A DNA stretch of 64,000 nucleotides, from contig JAZHRO010000014.1 of NCBI GenBank assembly GCA_037157565.1, positions 105,059,501 through 105,123,500 on the forward strand, written 5' to 3'. The notes under the pieces are model-generated. The model was not told where the DNA came from. It saw only the letters and a program-made list of their open reading frames with translations, and ran no database searches. Positions 1 through 12,059 of this stretch are shown piece after piece. Numbering within the stretch: position 1 is the stretch's first letter; every line of letters starts with the position of its first letter. The position numbers and the translations under genes were made by a program. Source of the DNA: Thalassia testudinum (taxonomy: Eukaryota; Streptophyta; Magnoliopsida; Alismatales; Hydrocharitaceae).

Positions 1-830
1 TTGTAAAAAGCCTTGAAGTATCTTTAGGATGTCTTTAGAATTTTCATATTCATATTGGTAATCCTTGAATTTGTAAAGAGTTACTTCTGTTGGTTTTTCA
101 GACATCTCATTTTCCCTTCAGATGTCTGAGTATGATTTTTAAGACGTCTGATCTACTTCTCCAAACGTCCAATAACTTGTCCAGAGTCTAGATTCATAGC
201 CAGTCTTTGCAACCAATGTCATTTAGATTTTTCAAATAACTATTATCTTCTTCAGACGTCTATTATTGTCTTTCAGACGCCTCCTTGAATTTTTCATATC
301 TCTTTAACTCAAAAGAACAACAGTCAAATCTTAGGTGTTTTTCAGACGTCTGTCTTCATGAGCCATCTAAAATTGACCAACGTTCACCTTCTATCCAGTG
401 ATCAAATTGACTACAATTGATTATGTCAGTTTCTCTTTTGTTTTTGGACCGTTGTAGGCCATCATACTTCCTTACATTTATTCAGACATCTAATAATGCT
501 TTTTAAGACGTCTAAACTTTTGTCCAGATGTCCAATAAGATGTCTGATCATTTATCATTGCATCCCTATTTGGGTCCAATTTCATTCCAGTAACAATCAC
601 TTTGACCCTGGAACCTTTTCGAACGTCCAATTTAATTTTTAGACGTCTGAAACTATATGTTTAGATGTCTAAGTTTTTGTTCAGACATCCCTGTATTTGA
701 TCTTATGAAATCCAGTAACGACTACTTTGGAGTTTTTTTTTGACGCCCTGATTTATTCTTAGACATCTGAAATAGTCTTTTCAGACGTCTGTCTTGATTT
801 TTCAGACATTTGATACAGTCAGACTTTGAG
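1..830. repeat. Decayed GACGTC palindrome cluster
   Basis: About twenty copies of a 10-12 bp palindrome related to TCAGACGTCTGA are scattered here, mostly 30-60 bp apart. Many carry GATGTC or GACATC instead of GACGTC, the change expected when a methylated CG decays to TG or CA. The cluster lies upstream of the TATA box of the LTR. Confidence 0.85.
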
Positions 831-1380
831 TAAATGCATTGTAGCCGTTCTACCTTAATTTATTCCATTTCAATTCAAATTCTAACAACTACCTAGGCTT
901 AAATCTAACCTCCTACACCTATATATACCCCCATAGGTAGCCTTAAGAAAATACAACAAAGAAATATATATCATACTTATTTTACAAAGCTCTTGATCTT
1001 TTTGTGCTCTCTTGTTGCTCTCTTGTGCTCCATTTGTGTTGTTCCTTTGAGAGCAAACCTTCTTCCTGCTGCTCATAGGTTTGATAAGGGAGTATTCTAA
1101 TCCTTTTATTCACGGCTTATAGGAATATATTATTTTTCATAGTTTATTTGGGTACCCAATTTGTGGATTTTCCGTTTCCTCTTAGTAGATGGGCAAAACT
1201 CTTGGGGTTTGTCCAAGAAGAGGGAAATTGTAATATTACTACTTGGGTAGGGGCAAAATCCTAGATTGAGAGAGCTAGGTAGAGGTTTTTTCCGCAAGGG
1301 TTTCCTCTCTAAATACCTGCATGTTATTGCGATCAATTCAGATTTTTTTTTGTACAATTCAAGCCCCCCTTCTTGTGCCA
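1..1380 (+). mobile_element. Sirevirus-type Copia LTR, 3' part
   Basis: The segment has the layout of the Sirevirus LTRs elsewhere in the window: a long run of GACGTC-type palindromes (1-830), a TATA box (CTATATATAC near 919-928), a leader, and a C-rich end followed by CA at 1379-1380. The end resembles the C-rich end of the LTR at 51554-53322. No primer-binding site follows 1380. Instead the minus-strand Athila reverse transcriptase resumes there, so this is either a solo LTR or a 3' LTR inserted into Athila. The left end lies outside the window, so the duplication cannot be tested. The palindromes are decayed, suggesting an old copy. Confidence 0.7.
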
Positions 1381-1539
1381 CTAACAAGTCCATTCGATGG
1401 CTCTTCGATGCTGCTAGAGAACAAAAATCAACCTTATTTCCTGATCAGGTGTGAGTTGGGAATTGATGATCACAGGAGACGTTTAATTAGAACCCAAGAA
1501 GACGTATTTCAGATGATCTAGGAGGGGCTTCAGTTCCAT
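1381..1539 (-). pseudogene. Athila-type Gypsy reverse transcriptase, N-terminal fragment
   Basis: Reading leftward from a Met codon at 1539, the frame gives the start typical of Athila reverse transcriptase: a MELKPL segment, a HLKYVFLG segment, then PVIINSQL and, after a stop, a segment ending AIEWT. At least two in-frame stops interrupt it. The frame ends where the Sirevirus LTR begins (1380/1381), so the rest of pol lies to the left of the window. It is non-functional. Confidence 0.7.
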
Positions 1540-1620
1540 TATCGGGTTATCAATAGCAGGTGGGGGTTCGGGATGGGCCTCAGAAGATAAAGTGGGAGCT
1601 ATGGGTGAATCTAGGTCAGC

Positions 1621-2546
1621 TCATGGCTCCTCTATCTGTGGGTTAAGATCTTCTCGAGGTTGAGGATTAGGGATAATTGGGTTCTTATCTATAAATGGGT
1701 CCTCAACCACAGAACTGATGTCGCATACTTCTTCGATCGCCCCATAATTTATTCCTTTCTGGGCCTTAAAGATATCAATCTTTAGAATCTTGTTCCCGAA
1801 TTTCAACTCAATCTGGCCCTCTTCACAGTTGATGTTTGCCCTAGTTGTGGCTAGGAATGGTCTACCTAAGATGATCAGTGTGTTCCTCAAGTTTTCAATA
1901 GTATCCATATCTAATACGATGAAGTCCACCAGGAAATAAAAATCTCGAATCCTAACTAGAACATCCTCGAGAATTACTCTAGGTGACTTGATTGATTTGT
2001 CTACTAACTGCAAGGTTACCTCAATCAGTTTGAGCTCAGTTTCCTCAAAGTGGTCTAGGAGGGATGTAGGGATCAGGTTTATGGAGGCTCCTAAATCCAA
2101 TAATGCTCAATCGAATTATAAATCACCGATTTTACAAGAGATCAAAGGGGTGCTAAGATCTTTTGCTTTCTATGGGAGTTTGCTCAAAATGATTAAGGTG
2201 GCTTGCTCAGACAATATGATCGGACTCTCGTCCTTGTTTCGCAACTCACACTTTGATGTACACAAATCCTTCAGAAATCGTGAGTAAGCCGGTACATGGC
2301 GGATCGCATACATCAAGGGGATGTTTATCTTGACTTGCTCAAAGAGCTTAACCAGATCTTCCTCAAGTGCCATGGGTTTAGGTTTCTTCTTTCCTTTGGT
2401 CAATGCCTCTAGGATTAGTTCAGGTTCTGGATCTGGGATAGGAGTGTCCTGGATAACTATCCTAGGGTTAGGCTCTAAACTACCAGGCTTAGAGTGGCTA
2501 AGATAAGGCGGATCCTAAGTTGCTTTGCCACTACGAGTGGTAACAG
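1621..2546 (-). pseudogene. Athila-type gag-pol linker and aspartic protease
   Basis: From right to left the minus strand encodes the RSGK motif typical of Athila/Tat gag-pol (about 2521-2546), then a Lys/Pro-rich linker, a YSRFLKDLCTSK segment, and from about 2100 a retropepsin-like domain beginning DLGASINLIP. The protease is open for 159 codons (1621-2100) and includes the FIVLDMDT and GRPFLATTRA segments usual for this lineage. The usual D-[ST]-G active site reads D-L-G, as is common in Athila-like proteins. A stop separates the linker from the protease, so the polyprotein is broken. Confidence 0.8.
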
Positions 2547-4073
2547 AATTAAGTCCTGCCTAGTTTGAGTTCGGAGTAGGCAAAAGAGGTGGTTGCTGCT
2601 GATATCCCAAAAATGATGTCGAAGCCTCCATCTCATCGAGTGAGGGAGCATAAGGGACCTGATAAACATAGTGTGCTTGGCCCTGATTCAGGTTCATAAC
2701 GCACCTCTGGTTTAGTACGTTATTAGGATTTGGTAGAGGTTGAGATGGGAATGCACCAGGCTAGCGAGACCCAACCATCTGTGCGAGCTAATTTTGAACC
2801 TCTATGATCTCGTCCTTGTGCTATTTCTACATAGCCACGTTGGCCTTTTGAATGGCAGCAAGGGTTTGTAGAATCAGAGTCATTTGATCTTCCCTTGACT
2901 GCCCAGATTAGTAATTCGGGTTGGGACTAGGCTAAGCAGACTGATATGGGCGTGGAGCATGTGGTCAGGGCTAGAATTGAGACCTCGGGTTCTGATTATT
3001 CCCTAACCACGTAAAGTTGGGATGATTACGACATCCAAGGTTATAGTTGTTAGAGAATGGATCATTCTTGATGGCATGGAAATCCTCGTAGGTCTGAGGA
3101 ACTCTCGAGAAGTCAGAATATGAGGGTTCAGAGTTCCCCCAACTAGAGTAGGTAGATTCAGAGTTTCCTTCAAAATCCGGATCAAAAGAGGGTGGATAAG
3201 AGTCCATACCCTGGTGAGACTAGTGGTAAATGTTATGCACAGCCTCCCTACCTGAGGGTCGTTGCACATACGTATCCTGTTGTGTGGTGGTGATCTTTAT
3301 AGATGTCGAGTCAATTCGTCCACCTTTTTCTCAATGATTGAGACCTTATCCAGGCGACTGGCCAATAATTCCAAATCGACAGATGAGAATAGGCCTTGAG
3401 TCTCATGTGTCCCTCACGTGTTAGTCAATGCACGGGTGGTCTTTCGGTCGAACACACCCATCGATTCATTATTTATGGAGTTCTCACAAATGTTCTCGAG
3501 AATCTCCCAAACTATATCTTCATGCAGACCCATGATGTTGCCACCATAGGTTGCATTGACAAATAACCTGATATCCTCACAGAGTCCCTAGTAAAAAGAC
3601 TGGACTTGTTCCCATTTAGGAACTCCATGATGGGGGCATTTCCGCATGAGATCAAAGAAGCGGTCTCATGCCTCATGAAGTGGTTCTCCCACATTCTACG
3701 TGAAGTACATGATCTGGTGCCTCAAAGCATTCGTCTAACCAACTAGGAAGAATTTCTTCAAGAATTTAGATTGGAGTTCCTCCCATGTGTTGATTGGACG
3801 AGTCAAAGTCTGATACCAGCGAGCAGCTTTATCCATGAGGGAGAAGGAGAACAACTTCATGAGTAGGATGTCTCAATTTTGAACAGGTGGCTCGAAGGTC
3901 TGGGCCAAATGTTTCAGCTGCTTAATGTGCTAAAAAGGAACTTCGGAGTTCAAGCTGTGGAATTTTGGGATATCATGAATTAGATTCGACTTGAGTTCAA
4001 TATCAGGTCCTCCAGCCAGAATTTGCACCCTGAGTTCGATTGCCACTATAACGGGATTGTAGTGATCTCTCAT
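2547..4073 (-). pseudogene. Athila-type gag (capsid) remnant
   Basis: Minus-strand reading from a Met at 4073 gives a retrotransposon gag domain: an IELKSNLIHDIPKFH segment, then KLFSFSLMDKAARWY, TWEELQSKFLKKFF, the CPHHGVPKWEQVQSFY block, and further on RNHPNFTWLGNNQNPR (about 2980-3040), which is diagnostic for the Athila gag linker. Stops are scattered throughout and one frame change is needed, so this is a decayed copy. Gag normally forms the cytoplasmic particle that packages the element RNA. Several small open frames on both strands here are shadows of it. Confidence 0.8.
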
Positions 4074-5318
4074 CTGAGGACACTACGGTGGGTTCATGAA
4101 TGCCTAGAACAGATCATTGAGGCATTGTAGCTGATTCTAGAGATTGGGTTCTTCTTCGTGATTCTCCTTGGATGCGGATGAAGGAGATATGGGCTCAAAA
4201 GTAGAAGAGTCGAAAGAGATGTCAATCTGGTCAGGTGGTATCACAAACAAGTGGGTCGAGGTTTGGCCTGAACGAGAATGGACTGCTAATGGAGGTCTCA
4301 AGGGTGGTCTTAAGGACCTCCTCACAAACATGCACTACATAGCCAGATGAGGGACAGAATGTGTGATGGACCCAATTGAAGCACCCAAAAAATCTTTGGA
4401 TGATTAAGGAGGTGCGAGATGGATGATACCTCTTGATCAAAAAGTCACTCACCCGAGAATTACTTAGGCAGCCAAGAAGGGAGAGCCCCGCAAAAACCCC
4501 TACACGGTAGAGTGTCCCCAAGGGTTACAGGGTTTCCTCCACCCGACCTTGTCACTGAGAATCCAAGTAAACCGGAATGAGCAAGCTTGACCCCTAAGTC
4601 TACCAATTTTATTCCTGAATATATGCCTTGAATTTCACTTGAACTTTAGAATTGATTGTGATTTGTGACCTAATTTGAAGGTTGGTTAACCCACAAGGTG
4701 GGTCAACTTCACCTAACCTGTCCTAAAGTTTAGGATGTGTTAGGTAAAGAACCCAAAATCACCCTAAATAGTTTGCAAACATGTTATTAAGTCTCAAATT
4801 TTAAGGATTCAAGTGAATGTTAGAGTCTTCTTTTAGGATTTGCTTAATTAGATCAATTCAAGCAAGGCTTAGGTGACACACGATGTGGGAAATCAATTCC
4901 CTTTTAAATCAGGCAAGTGTGTTTTCCTTAAACCCTAAAGTGGAAACCCTAATTTGTCTCTGTTTTCCATGTCCAATTTTTCCAAAGTTGGCACCTAGGG
5001 CTCAAGAAAGAATGTGAGTAGCCCTAGGCACCTTAAGTCCCTAGTAGGTGCAAATATATAGACGGAGATTTCTAATCAGACCAAATCAAGCAACTCATGT
5101 GATTAATTCTATGAAATAATGCGAGTTGATCCTAATTGATTCTTGATTTTAATTCCTTCCAGAAATGAGGGACTTAAGAAGGAAATGAAGTTACCTGCCC
5201 CTGGAGTGGTTGTTGTGTGGCTGATCTTCTCTACTCGTACCTCACAAAATCACAACAAAGCAGATAAAGCAAGTTAGTATCAAATCAGAATTGTAATCAG
5301 TGAATGAATCTACACGTT
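4074..5318 (-). other. Athila 5' leader, non-coding
   Basis: This 1.2 kb stretch lies between the primer-binding site and gag of the minus-strand Athila element. I see no supported ORF. Such leaders are usual for this lineage. Confidence 0.6.
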
Positions 5319-5338
5319 GCTCCCCGGCAATGGCACCA
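5319..5338 (-). promoter_or_regulatory. Athila primer-binding site (tRNA-Asp type)
   Basis: On the minus strand the sequence begins TGGTGCC and continues ATTGCCGGGGAGC. This is the form expected for the tRNA-Asp primer-binding site of Athila-like elements, with small differences. It sits 12 bp from the inner end of the LTR and fixes the element orientation. Confidence 0.85.
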
Positions 5339-5349
5339 AAACGTTTAAG

Positions 5350-7934
5350 TGCAAGAGTCATCTTTTAAAGAAATAGGTCATTGTATAGGATGAAAATCAT
5401 ACAAATACTTTAATTTATAAAGCTCGAAAATAATGTGATTCCGAAGTCATTCGCAGGGAGCAAAATGGTAAATTTCAATCACTAATCACAATTTTTAATG
5501 AAGATATGCAAATACAATCAATCAGAATAATTTTGCAATAAAAATCGAAAATGAAAGTGCAAAAAGATGGAGTTAAAATGGTGATTTGAATCACCGAATT
5601 AACCCTAATGTTTAAGCTCTATAACTACTTAAATATTTCAACAGTATCAATCAAAGCACGGGGTCAGATGTCTGTTTAAAGCTTCAGATGCCTTATCTCG
5701 AGCCTCAAAAAAGCCAAGGCACAGCAGCAGCAAAGGAACACAGAGGCACAAGGGCCTCTCACAAGAGCAAGGCACAAGGCCTCACTAAGTCTTCAGCAGC
5801 AACTAAATGTAGAGAGAGGAGAGGGAGGGCACGACTCCTGAGGTGGCAAAAACCCCCCTCCCTCTCAGAGTTTCCTTCCTTAGAGCCAAGTTGGACCTGG
5901 GTATCCGGGTAAACGGATCCACCGCCTAAACTCACGGCGTGATCGCGGGAGAGGGCGTGTGGACAAGCGCGTATGAGCGTGGGTGCGTTTGGGCGTGCGT
6001 GGGGACCTCACCCCCATGCATTCGGAGGCAAGCAGTCAGGATCACAATTTCCTTTTATGCATTGAATCGCCTTTAATGCTCATGATGTGGGACTAAAGTC
6101 TCTCTCCTTCCTTCATGAAGCTCCGCATGCTGCAACTGAGTGAAGCTCGTTGAATCGAGGCAATGGTTGTTGCTTCTTCGCGAGTTTGACCCTGCAAGCA
6201 CCTACAGCAGTTGAAGCTGCTCCAAGCGAGAGTAGTAGCAAGGTGAATGAGGGTCGAAGAGAAACCGCTGTGGTCGGAGAAGACGGTGGTGGCGATGGTC
6301 AACTGGCGAAGATTTGAAACCACAAATACGGCCTTACGGCCTAATTAAAGTTGCTCAAAAGTTTCTCCCTGAAGAGGCAAAGGTGATGGTGGTGGTTTTA
6401 AGGTCACGGTGCTTGGAGGAGCTCTGTCGGTGACGAAGAAGGCATGTGTGAGTGTGTGTGTTCGATGGAGTGAAATCGTAATCAAAGCCCCAAATTTCTT
6501 TGGGCTTTTCAATCAGTGAAGCAAGGCGAAGCTATTAGAGATGGTGGCAATGAGTTTCGTGCAGTGGAGCAGCAGCGTGGACTCTCCAGAGTCAGGCCGG
6601 AGTTGAGGAAGATAACCGAGATGTGAGTGTTGTGGTGGTTGATCCTAGAGTCTAAGTAAGTAGTAATGAAGTGAAGGAGAGGAAGAGTTTGAGGCACTTA
6701 GCCGATCGAGAGAGCGAAGGATTCGTGCCGGCTGTGATTGGCCGACACCGAGGAAGATGATGATTCCAACGAAGGGAACAATGGCGAAGACGAGGTTGAA
6801 TCAGACAAAGCTTTGGCTGGCGACCGTCAGAAGAAGCTTAGGAAGACGATGGTGCATCCAATTTGGTTGTTGGACACACGGAAGAGGAGGGTCGAGAAGG
6901 CCGTCGAAGCTCAAGATGAAGGTGGCCAGAGAAGAGAAGAGGGAATTTTAGGCCTGTTATGAGCTAAGAACGGCATGGAGTTGGTGGATCTTTATAGGGC
7001 TTCAAGACAAGCTCCAAATGAGGAAAGCAGACTGATTTGGCTTCCGATCTTAGAGAAAAATATCTATGAAATCAACGAGCTCGCTCGAGCTCTAGGATGC
7101 GATTCGAGGTCTAAGATTTGGTTCGAGGGATTGGGAATCTCCTCTAGGTCCTTCCCTCAAAATTTGGAGGTGATTGCTTTAATTTGAGGGAGAAAACCTC
7201 CCTCGAATCTCACTGAAGGTGCATTCCCACCGTCAATGGCAGTAGGGACCTAAATGAAGAAAAAGATGAGAAGTTAGGGGGCTATTTGCAAAGAATTTGG
7301 AACCTAAGGGGCTAAATGTGAGAAATAAAGTTTTAAAGGGCTAAATTGCAAATTAGATCCAGATGGACTCTAATTGAGCCCAAATTTTGGCCTTATCCTA
7401 ATTTGGACCCAAATGATCTAATGGTGAAGTTGGATTAGAGTTTTAACCACATTTAACTGAAAATTTTCTACAGAAACCCTAATTAAGGTAAAATTCCGTC
7501 TGCAACTCTATTCTAAGTCAAAATAAGTTCAGATGGTCAAACTAAGTGTAGAAAACCTCTTAGAATGTTTTTATATGAATTTTAGGAAATTTAGATGAAT
7601 TTTATCCTGACCAAAACCTTTTAATTTACATAAGTTTGAAATTAAGATTTTGGGTGCTATTGGGATTCTCGAAATGCGTGAAATCCCATTTCTATCAGTG
7701 CTGACCCACTTTTGGACTTTTGAGCTCATTTGACCTTTTATTTAACCCCTAAGTGACCCAGTGGTTAATCTGTGCTTGTGATATGCTATTAAAATTACAA
7801 AATTAACCCTGATTTCCCGTTCTCTCAAATTAGAATAATATGGAATTACGACCCTTAGATGATTATGTAGAAGCTTTTATCAATCATACCTGACTAAAAG
7901 TTGCTAGTTATAACCTATGATGGTGTTCCCATCA
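5350..7934 (-). mobile_element. Athila-type Gypsy 5' LTR
   Basis: The LTR reads TGATGGGAACACC at its outer end (7934, minus strand) and ends TTGCA at 5350, beside the primer-binding site, giving 2.6 kb. It shares block order and text with two other copies: about 44970-47184 (minus) and 53918-56812 (plus). All three have a TATA box about 0.9 kb from the outer end. Several 60-80 codon open frames inside it (for example around 5688, 6738 and 6975) are not conserved between copies and I do not regard them as genes. The flank outside 7934 is AGATC; the partner flank is not in the window. Confidence 0.8.
6990..6997 (-). promoter_or_regulatory. TATA box of the Athila LTR
   Basis: The minus strand reads CTATAAAG, about 940 bp inside the outer LTR end. 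The same octamer lies at the same relative place in the copy at 46319-46326, and a related CTATAAAAG lies in the copy at 54854-54862. Confidence 0.6.
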
Positions 7935-8820
7935 AGATCATCCCCCATAATGATTGTATTGCTTTTATATTACTATTTTGGATGGCATTCTAATGGTTGT
8001 TAAGAAAGTATTTGAGTCTTTAAGATTATTAGAGTACTAAGAAAGTTATTAGAGTCTTTAAGATTATGATTAAGTCTATTTTTAGTAAAGATTAAGAGCC
8101 CTCATCAATTTTATATTCCTATTGGTCAATTTTATTTCTTATTGGATCTTTTATGTAATTTTTCTAAATTTACTCTCTACAGAAGAGAGCTTAGGTTCTT
8201 ATTTTTAATAAGAGGCACTATTTTCTTTGACACCTAAAAACCAAACCTATTACCATCTCCAATCATGCCAACAGGAATATCAAGTAAACTCTAAAATCAC
8301 CCTCCAAGGGAAGAGGAAACCCCTTAAAAACAAGCCTATTACTATGTCCAACATGTTGGAAAGCATATCAAGTAAACTATAGCATCACCTACTCCAATAC
8401 CATGTTGAACAATGAATAATAGCAAGATATGAAACAAAATACAATAAGACCATTGATTTATAAGGTTCTTGATGGCATAACCTATCCTCCCAAGCAATAT
8501 AATACTTGGATATTTTGTTATTTTATTCCCAAATTAACAAATAGTACAAGGTCTCAATGCTTATGCAAATACTCATACTAAGCAATGTGGATCAAAATAT
8601 AAAACCCACTACTAGTTAATTGCTTGGATCTAAGGAAAGATCCAATAGCTCATCTACTTTAAATAACATGCTTCTCAACGCTTCATATGTTAGTTATATC
8701 TTCTTAGGCCACAAATGTGAAAAAATACAGAAAGTAAGAAAGACTTTAATCCATTTTAGGTTTCCTAACTTGACATTGACAATGAAGCATGCATTCTCTA
8801 ATAAGATAATGTACAAATAC
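7935..8820. other. AT-rich flank with a short direct repeat
   Basis: No gene is visible between the Athila LTR and the Copia element. At 8001-8035 and 8038-8072 there is an imperfect tandem duplication of about 36 bp containing GAGTCTTTAAGATTA. The segment from about 7998 to 8232 starts with TGTTAAG and ends with GACA, so it could be a small solo Copia LTR. I find no matching 5 bp flank, so this is weak. Confidence 0.35.
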
Positions 8821-8977
8821 TGTTGACGTATCTTCTTCAGTCTTTATTAGTTTATATTTGCTTTGCTCCATTTGTTATTTCTATTTGAATATGTTATGTT
8901 ATTTTCCTAACACCTCTCTTCTATATAAAAAGGTGTAAGGCTCTTTGGAATAATAGATTGACTCATTTTATCTCACT
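8821..8977 (+). repeat. 5' LTR of the Copia element
   Basis: Starts TGTTGACG and ends CACT directly before the primer-binding site. A TATA-like CTATATAAAA lies near 8920. The same text recurs with small changes at 13571-13731. Confidence 0.85.
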
Positions 8978-8989
8978 TGGTATCAGAGC
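8978..8989 (+). promoter_or_regulatory. Primer-binding site (initiator tRNA-Met type)
   Basis: The sequence TGGTATCAGAGC is the standard plant Copia primer-binding site, complementary to the 3' end of initiator tRNA-Met. It is not a tRNA gene. Confidence 0.95.
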
Positions 8990-9411
8990 GCAATCCTAAA
9001 TCAAATTATAGTATCCCACCAAGCACCTAGCCTTCTAAACCCTACACCAAAACCCTAACCATCATCACCTCCTCTCTCCAGCTAGCACTGCCCCCTGCAG
9101 GCAAGGCTGCCCCTTCTGCTGTGCCTCATTGGTAGCATAGCCCCACAGGGGCATTGCTGGTGTTTCCAATCACTAGGAGCTGGTGAAGAGGGGTAGGGCT
9201 CCCTCGCGGGTGCTGCTAGGGCCCCATCTAGGCTCCAGTGCACATCCCTATTGCGTGTGGGGCTCCCAATGTGATCTTAAACATGAGTTCCAAGTCCCTT
9301 TTTGCTCGGAAATCCATGTTTAAGGTCTAATCTATCAATCTGATGGCTTATATGATCTGAAATCAAATTTCAAGTCTTCTTTTGGGCATGTTTCCTAGTC
9401 TACAAGGCTTG

Positions 9412-10290
9412 GGATGGATTCCTCTAGTAATTTTGAGGTGTCATCGGGCATCGTTTTCTGAACCAGGACCTATAAGAGTCCATTTTTCGATCCTATAATC
9501 AAGTTTGATGAGATCAATTATCTTAGGTGGTCTCAAATGTTCCTCATGACAGTGGAAGGTCACGATAAGGAACATATTTTGCTAGAGTCTGAGCTGACAG
9601 TGAAGATCGAAAAATACACAACATGGAAGAAAGACAATACTATGGTCAAAGCATAGTTGAACTATGTGATCCCATGAATTGGAAACGAGATCATGTACTA
9701 CCTTACGACTAAGGCGATGTGGGACAACCTTTGGACACATACTCAATGAGAAGAACTCATCTCAGGTTTTTCAAATTAGACAAACTATTTCAATTCAAGC
9801 AAGAGGGACTCTCTCTTTCACAGTACTACTCCGCCCTATAGAGGCTTCAGGAGAAGTACAACGCCCACAAGCCAATCTGTACATGCACTACACAAAGGGA
9901 GTACCATAGAGAGGTTGCAATTCATTAGTTCTTATCTAGACTTGGTCCATAATATGTTGCTCCCCATTCACAAATTCTCACACATTCTGAGTTTCCTACC
10001 TTGGAGGAAGTATATAGTCACCTGAGTCAAGTTGCTATGACCGTAACTCAGACTAGAGACCGTGCAGGTCAAGTCTCTGCCCTTGCTGTTGTCACTAGAC
10101 ATAGTGGTAAAGGAGCACCTTCCACTCATAGCCTGGGAGAGGACGAGGCATGTCTGGTAGGCCTCATACTATATGCACCTTATGTGGTAAGGTTGACCAT
10201 GTGGAGGCCTCATGTTGGACCAAGCATGGGAGACCTCCAGTTGCTAACCAAGCCACAGTAACTTCAGAGGAGCAGTCAGATGTTGTACCT
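9412..10290 (+). pseudogene. Copia gag remnant with zinc knuckle
   Basis: Starting at an ATG at 9412, the frame includes the KFDEINYLRWSQMFLM block and HDKEHILLE, the usual N-terminal gag region, then decays. A CX2CX4HX4C zinc knuckle (CTLCGKVDHVEASC) is intact at 10174-10215 in the frame that continues into the protease. Stops and at least two frame changes break the domain. The Copia element at 16701 carries a related gag. Confidence 0.8.
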
Positions 10291-11890
10291 GTTCCTCGAG
10301 CAAATTATGATGCCTTACTCCAACGCCCCTCTCAATTGACTCAAGAGCCAGCCATGCCATCCACTGAGACTACTTCCTTCACCTCCACATTAGGTATAGA
10401 TATATGTGCCCAGGCTTCTACGGGTATGTCTTGGTTGGTAGATTCCAGTGCTTCCCATCATTTGTCAGAAGATCAAGGATGTTTTAGCATACTACAGTCA
10501 ATGCCCCTAGGCAGAACAATGCTGGTTGCTAATGGTAGGCATGCCCAGATCGATGAGCAAGGGGAGGTGGCAGTTACCCCCACTATGAGATTATCTGATG
10601 TTTTCTTTGTCCCTGATTTCTCTCTGAATTTACTGTCTACCAGTGAGAATACAAAGTAGCTTAATTGTCGTATTATCTTTGATGATGTAAGGTATTTCTT
10701 TCAAGACAAGCTGACAGAGAGGACAATTGGTGGTGAATCCAAACTCCACTTACACCCACTTGCCGAGGTGACATTATTCGCCTTGGTCATCTATCTTTGG
10801 ATAGGCTCAGACACATCACCTCACATTTTACTTACTACCAAGATACATTATGATGCATGCCAGCTAGAGAAGCACCACTGATTTTCCTTTCCTCCCAATT
10901 CTGGACCTGGGACTACTATTGTTTTTCAATTATTGCATATGGATGTTTAGAGCCCGAGTCATATTTCTAAACCTACAGGATCATTATTATTATTTGGTTA
11001 TAGTAACTGACTTTTCCATATTATCTTGGTTATTTTTATTGAAGAATAAGTCTAATGTTTAGTATGCTATTGAGACATTTTCATTAGAAATAAAGAATCA
11101 GTTTTCTTCTACTGGTAAAACTGTTAGATCAGATAATGCATTGGAATTTTGTACTACCAAACTAGCTACCTTCTACAGGTATCATGGTATTATACATCAA
11201 ACCTCCCATCCCCATACTTCACAACAGAATGGCATGGTAGAGAGGAAATATAGACATTTGTTAGATGTGACTCGTATGCTACTTATCCATCACGGTATGC
11301 CACACTTGTACTAAGGTGATGCAATTCTCACAGGATGCTATCTTATCAACAGGATGCCTTCTTTTATATTACATGAATAGACTCCTTGGCATGTTCTTCA
11401 TCCTGAGAGTAATTTGTTTAAATTACCACCTCATGTGTTTGGCTGCGTAGCATTTGTACATCTCCTGGCCCTAGGGAGAGATAAGTTGGCGCTAAGGGTC
11501 ATGAAATGTGTTTTCCTTAGATATTCACTAACACAAAAAGGATACCGATGTTTTGATCCAGTGACTAATAGGAACTATGTTAGTGTAGATGATACATTCC
11601 ATAAGTTAGCCCCCTATTTCTCACTTGCAGTACAACAGTTATCACTAGAGGCAATGTTTGCACCCATGCCTATTTGTCCAGTTCCCATGGAGGAAATTCC
11701 TGCTTCTGAGGCTAGTCCAGTACCTAACAATGGTAGTAATGATCCTGAGACTAGTCCAGCACCTGATAGTGGTAGTAATGATCAATGGTTTAGAGATCTG
11801 CCTGTTTCATATCAGTTGCCAGTTACTAATAGGCAACTCCCCACCCACTTTAGTCCAACTATCCTCCCAAAGGTAGGTATGTGTTGAGAG
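10291..11890 (+). pseudogene. Copia protease and integrase remnants
   Basis: An open frame from the zinc knuckle (10150) to 10659 contains the protease start WLVDSSASHHLS at about 10432; the normal D-[ST]-G reads D-S-S. The NLLS segment that ends this block is present near 10627. The integrase core follows in fragments: an IVTDFS-like region near 11000, a HTSQQNGMVERK block near 11213-11250, and a C-terminal region in an open frame at 11414-11887 ([10 protein letters not shown] and GYRCFDPV segments). Several stops and shifts make it non-functional. Confidence 0.8.
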
Positions 11891-12059
11891 TTCTGACCAT
11901 TGTGTGACTAGTGGTAATTGTATAGGCCCAGTTGATGTTGTTTCGAATGATGACCTTCTTATTGGTATTCAAAAGGCACCGTATACCTGTGCACAGTACC
12001 GTGTGGCTAGAGCTATGTCTACAGCTAATCTAGGGACCGCATTTAGACTTTTTACTACT

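Noticed and set aside
8978..8989. TGGTATCAGAGC as part of a tRNA gene
   Set aside because: Only the complement of the tRNA 3' end is present, directly after an LTR. It is a primer-binding site.
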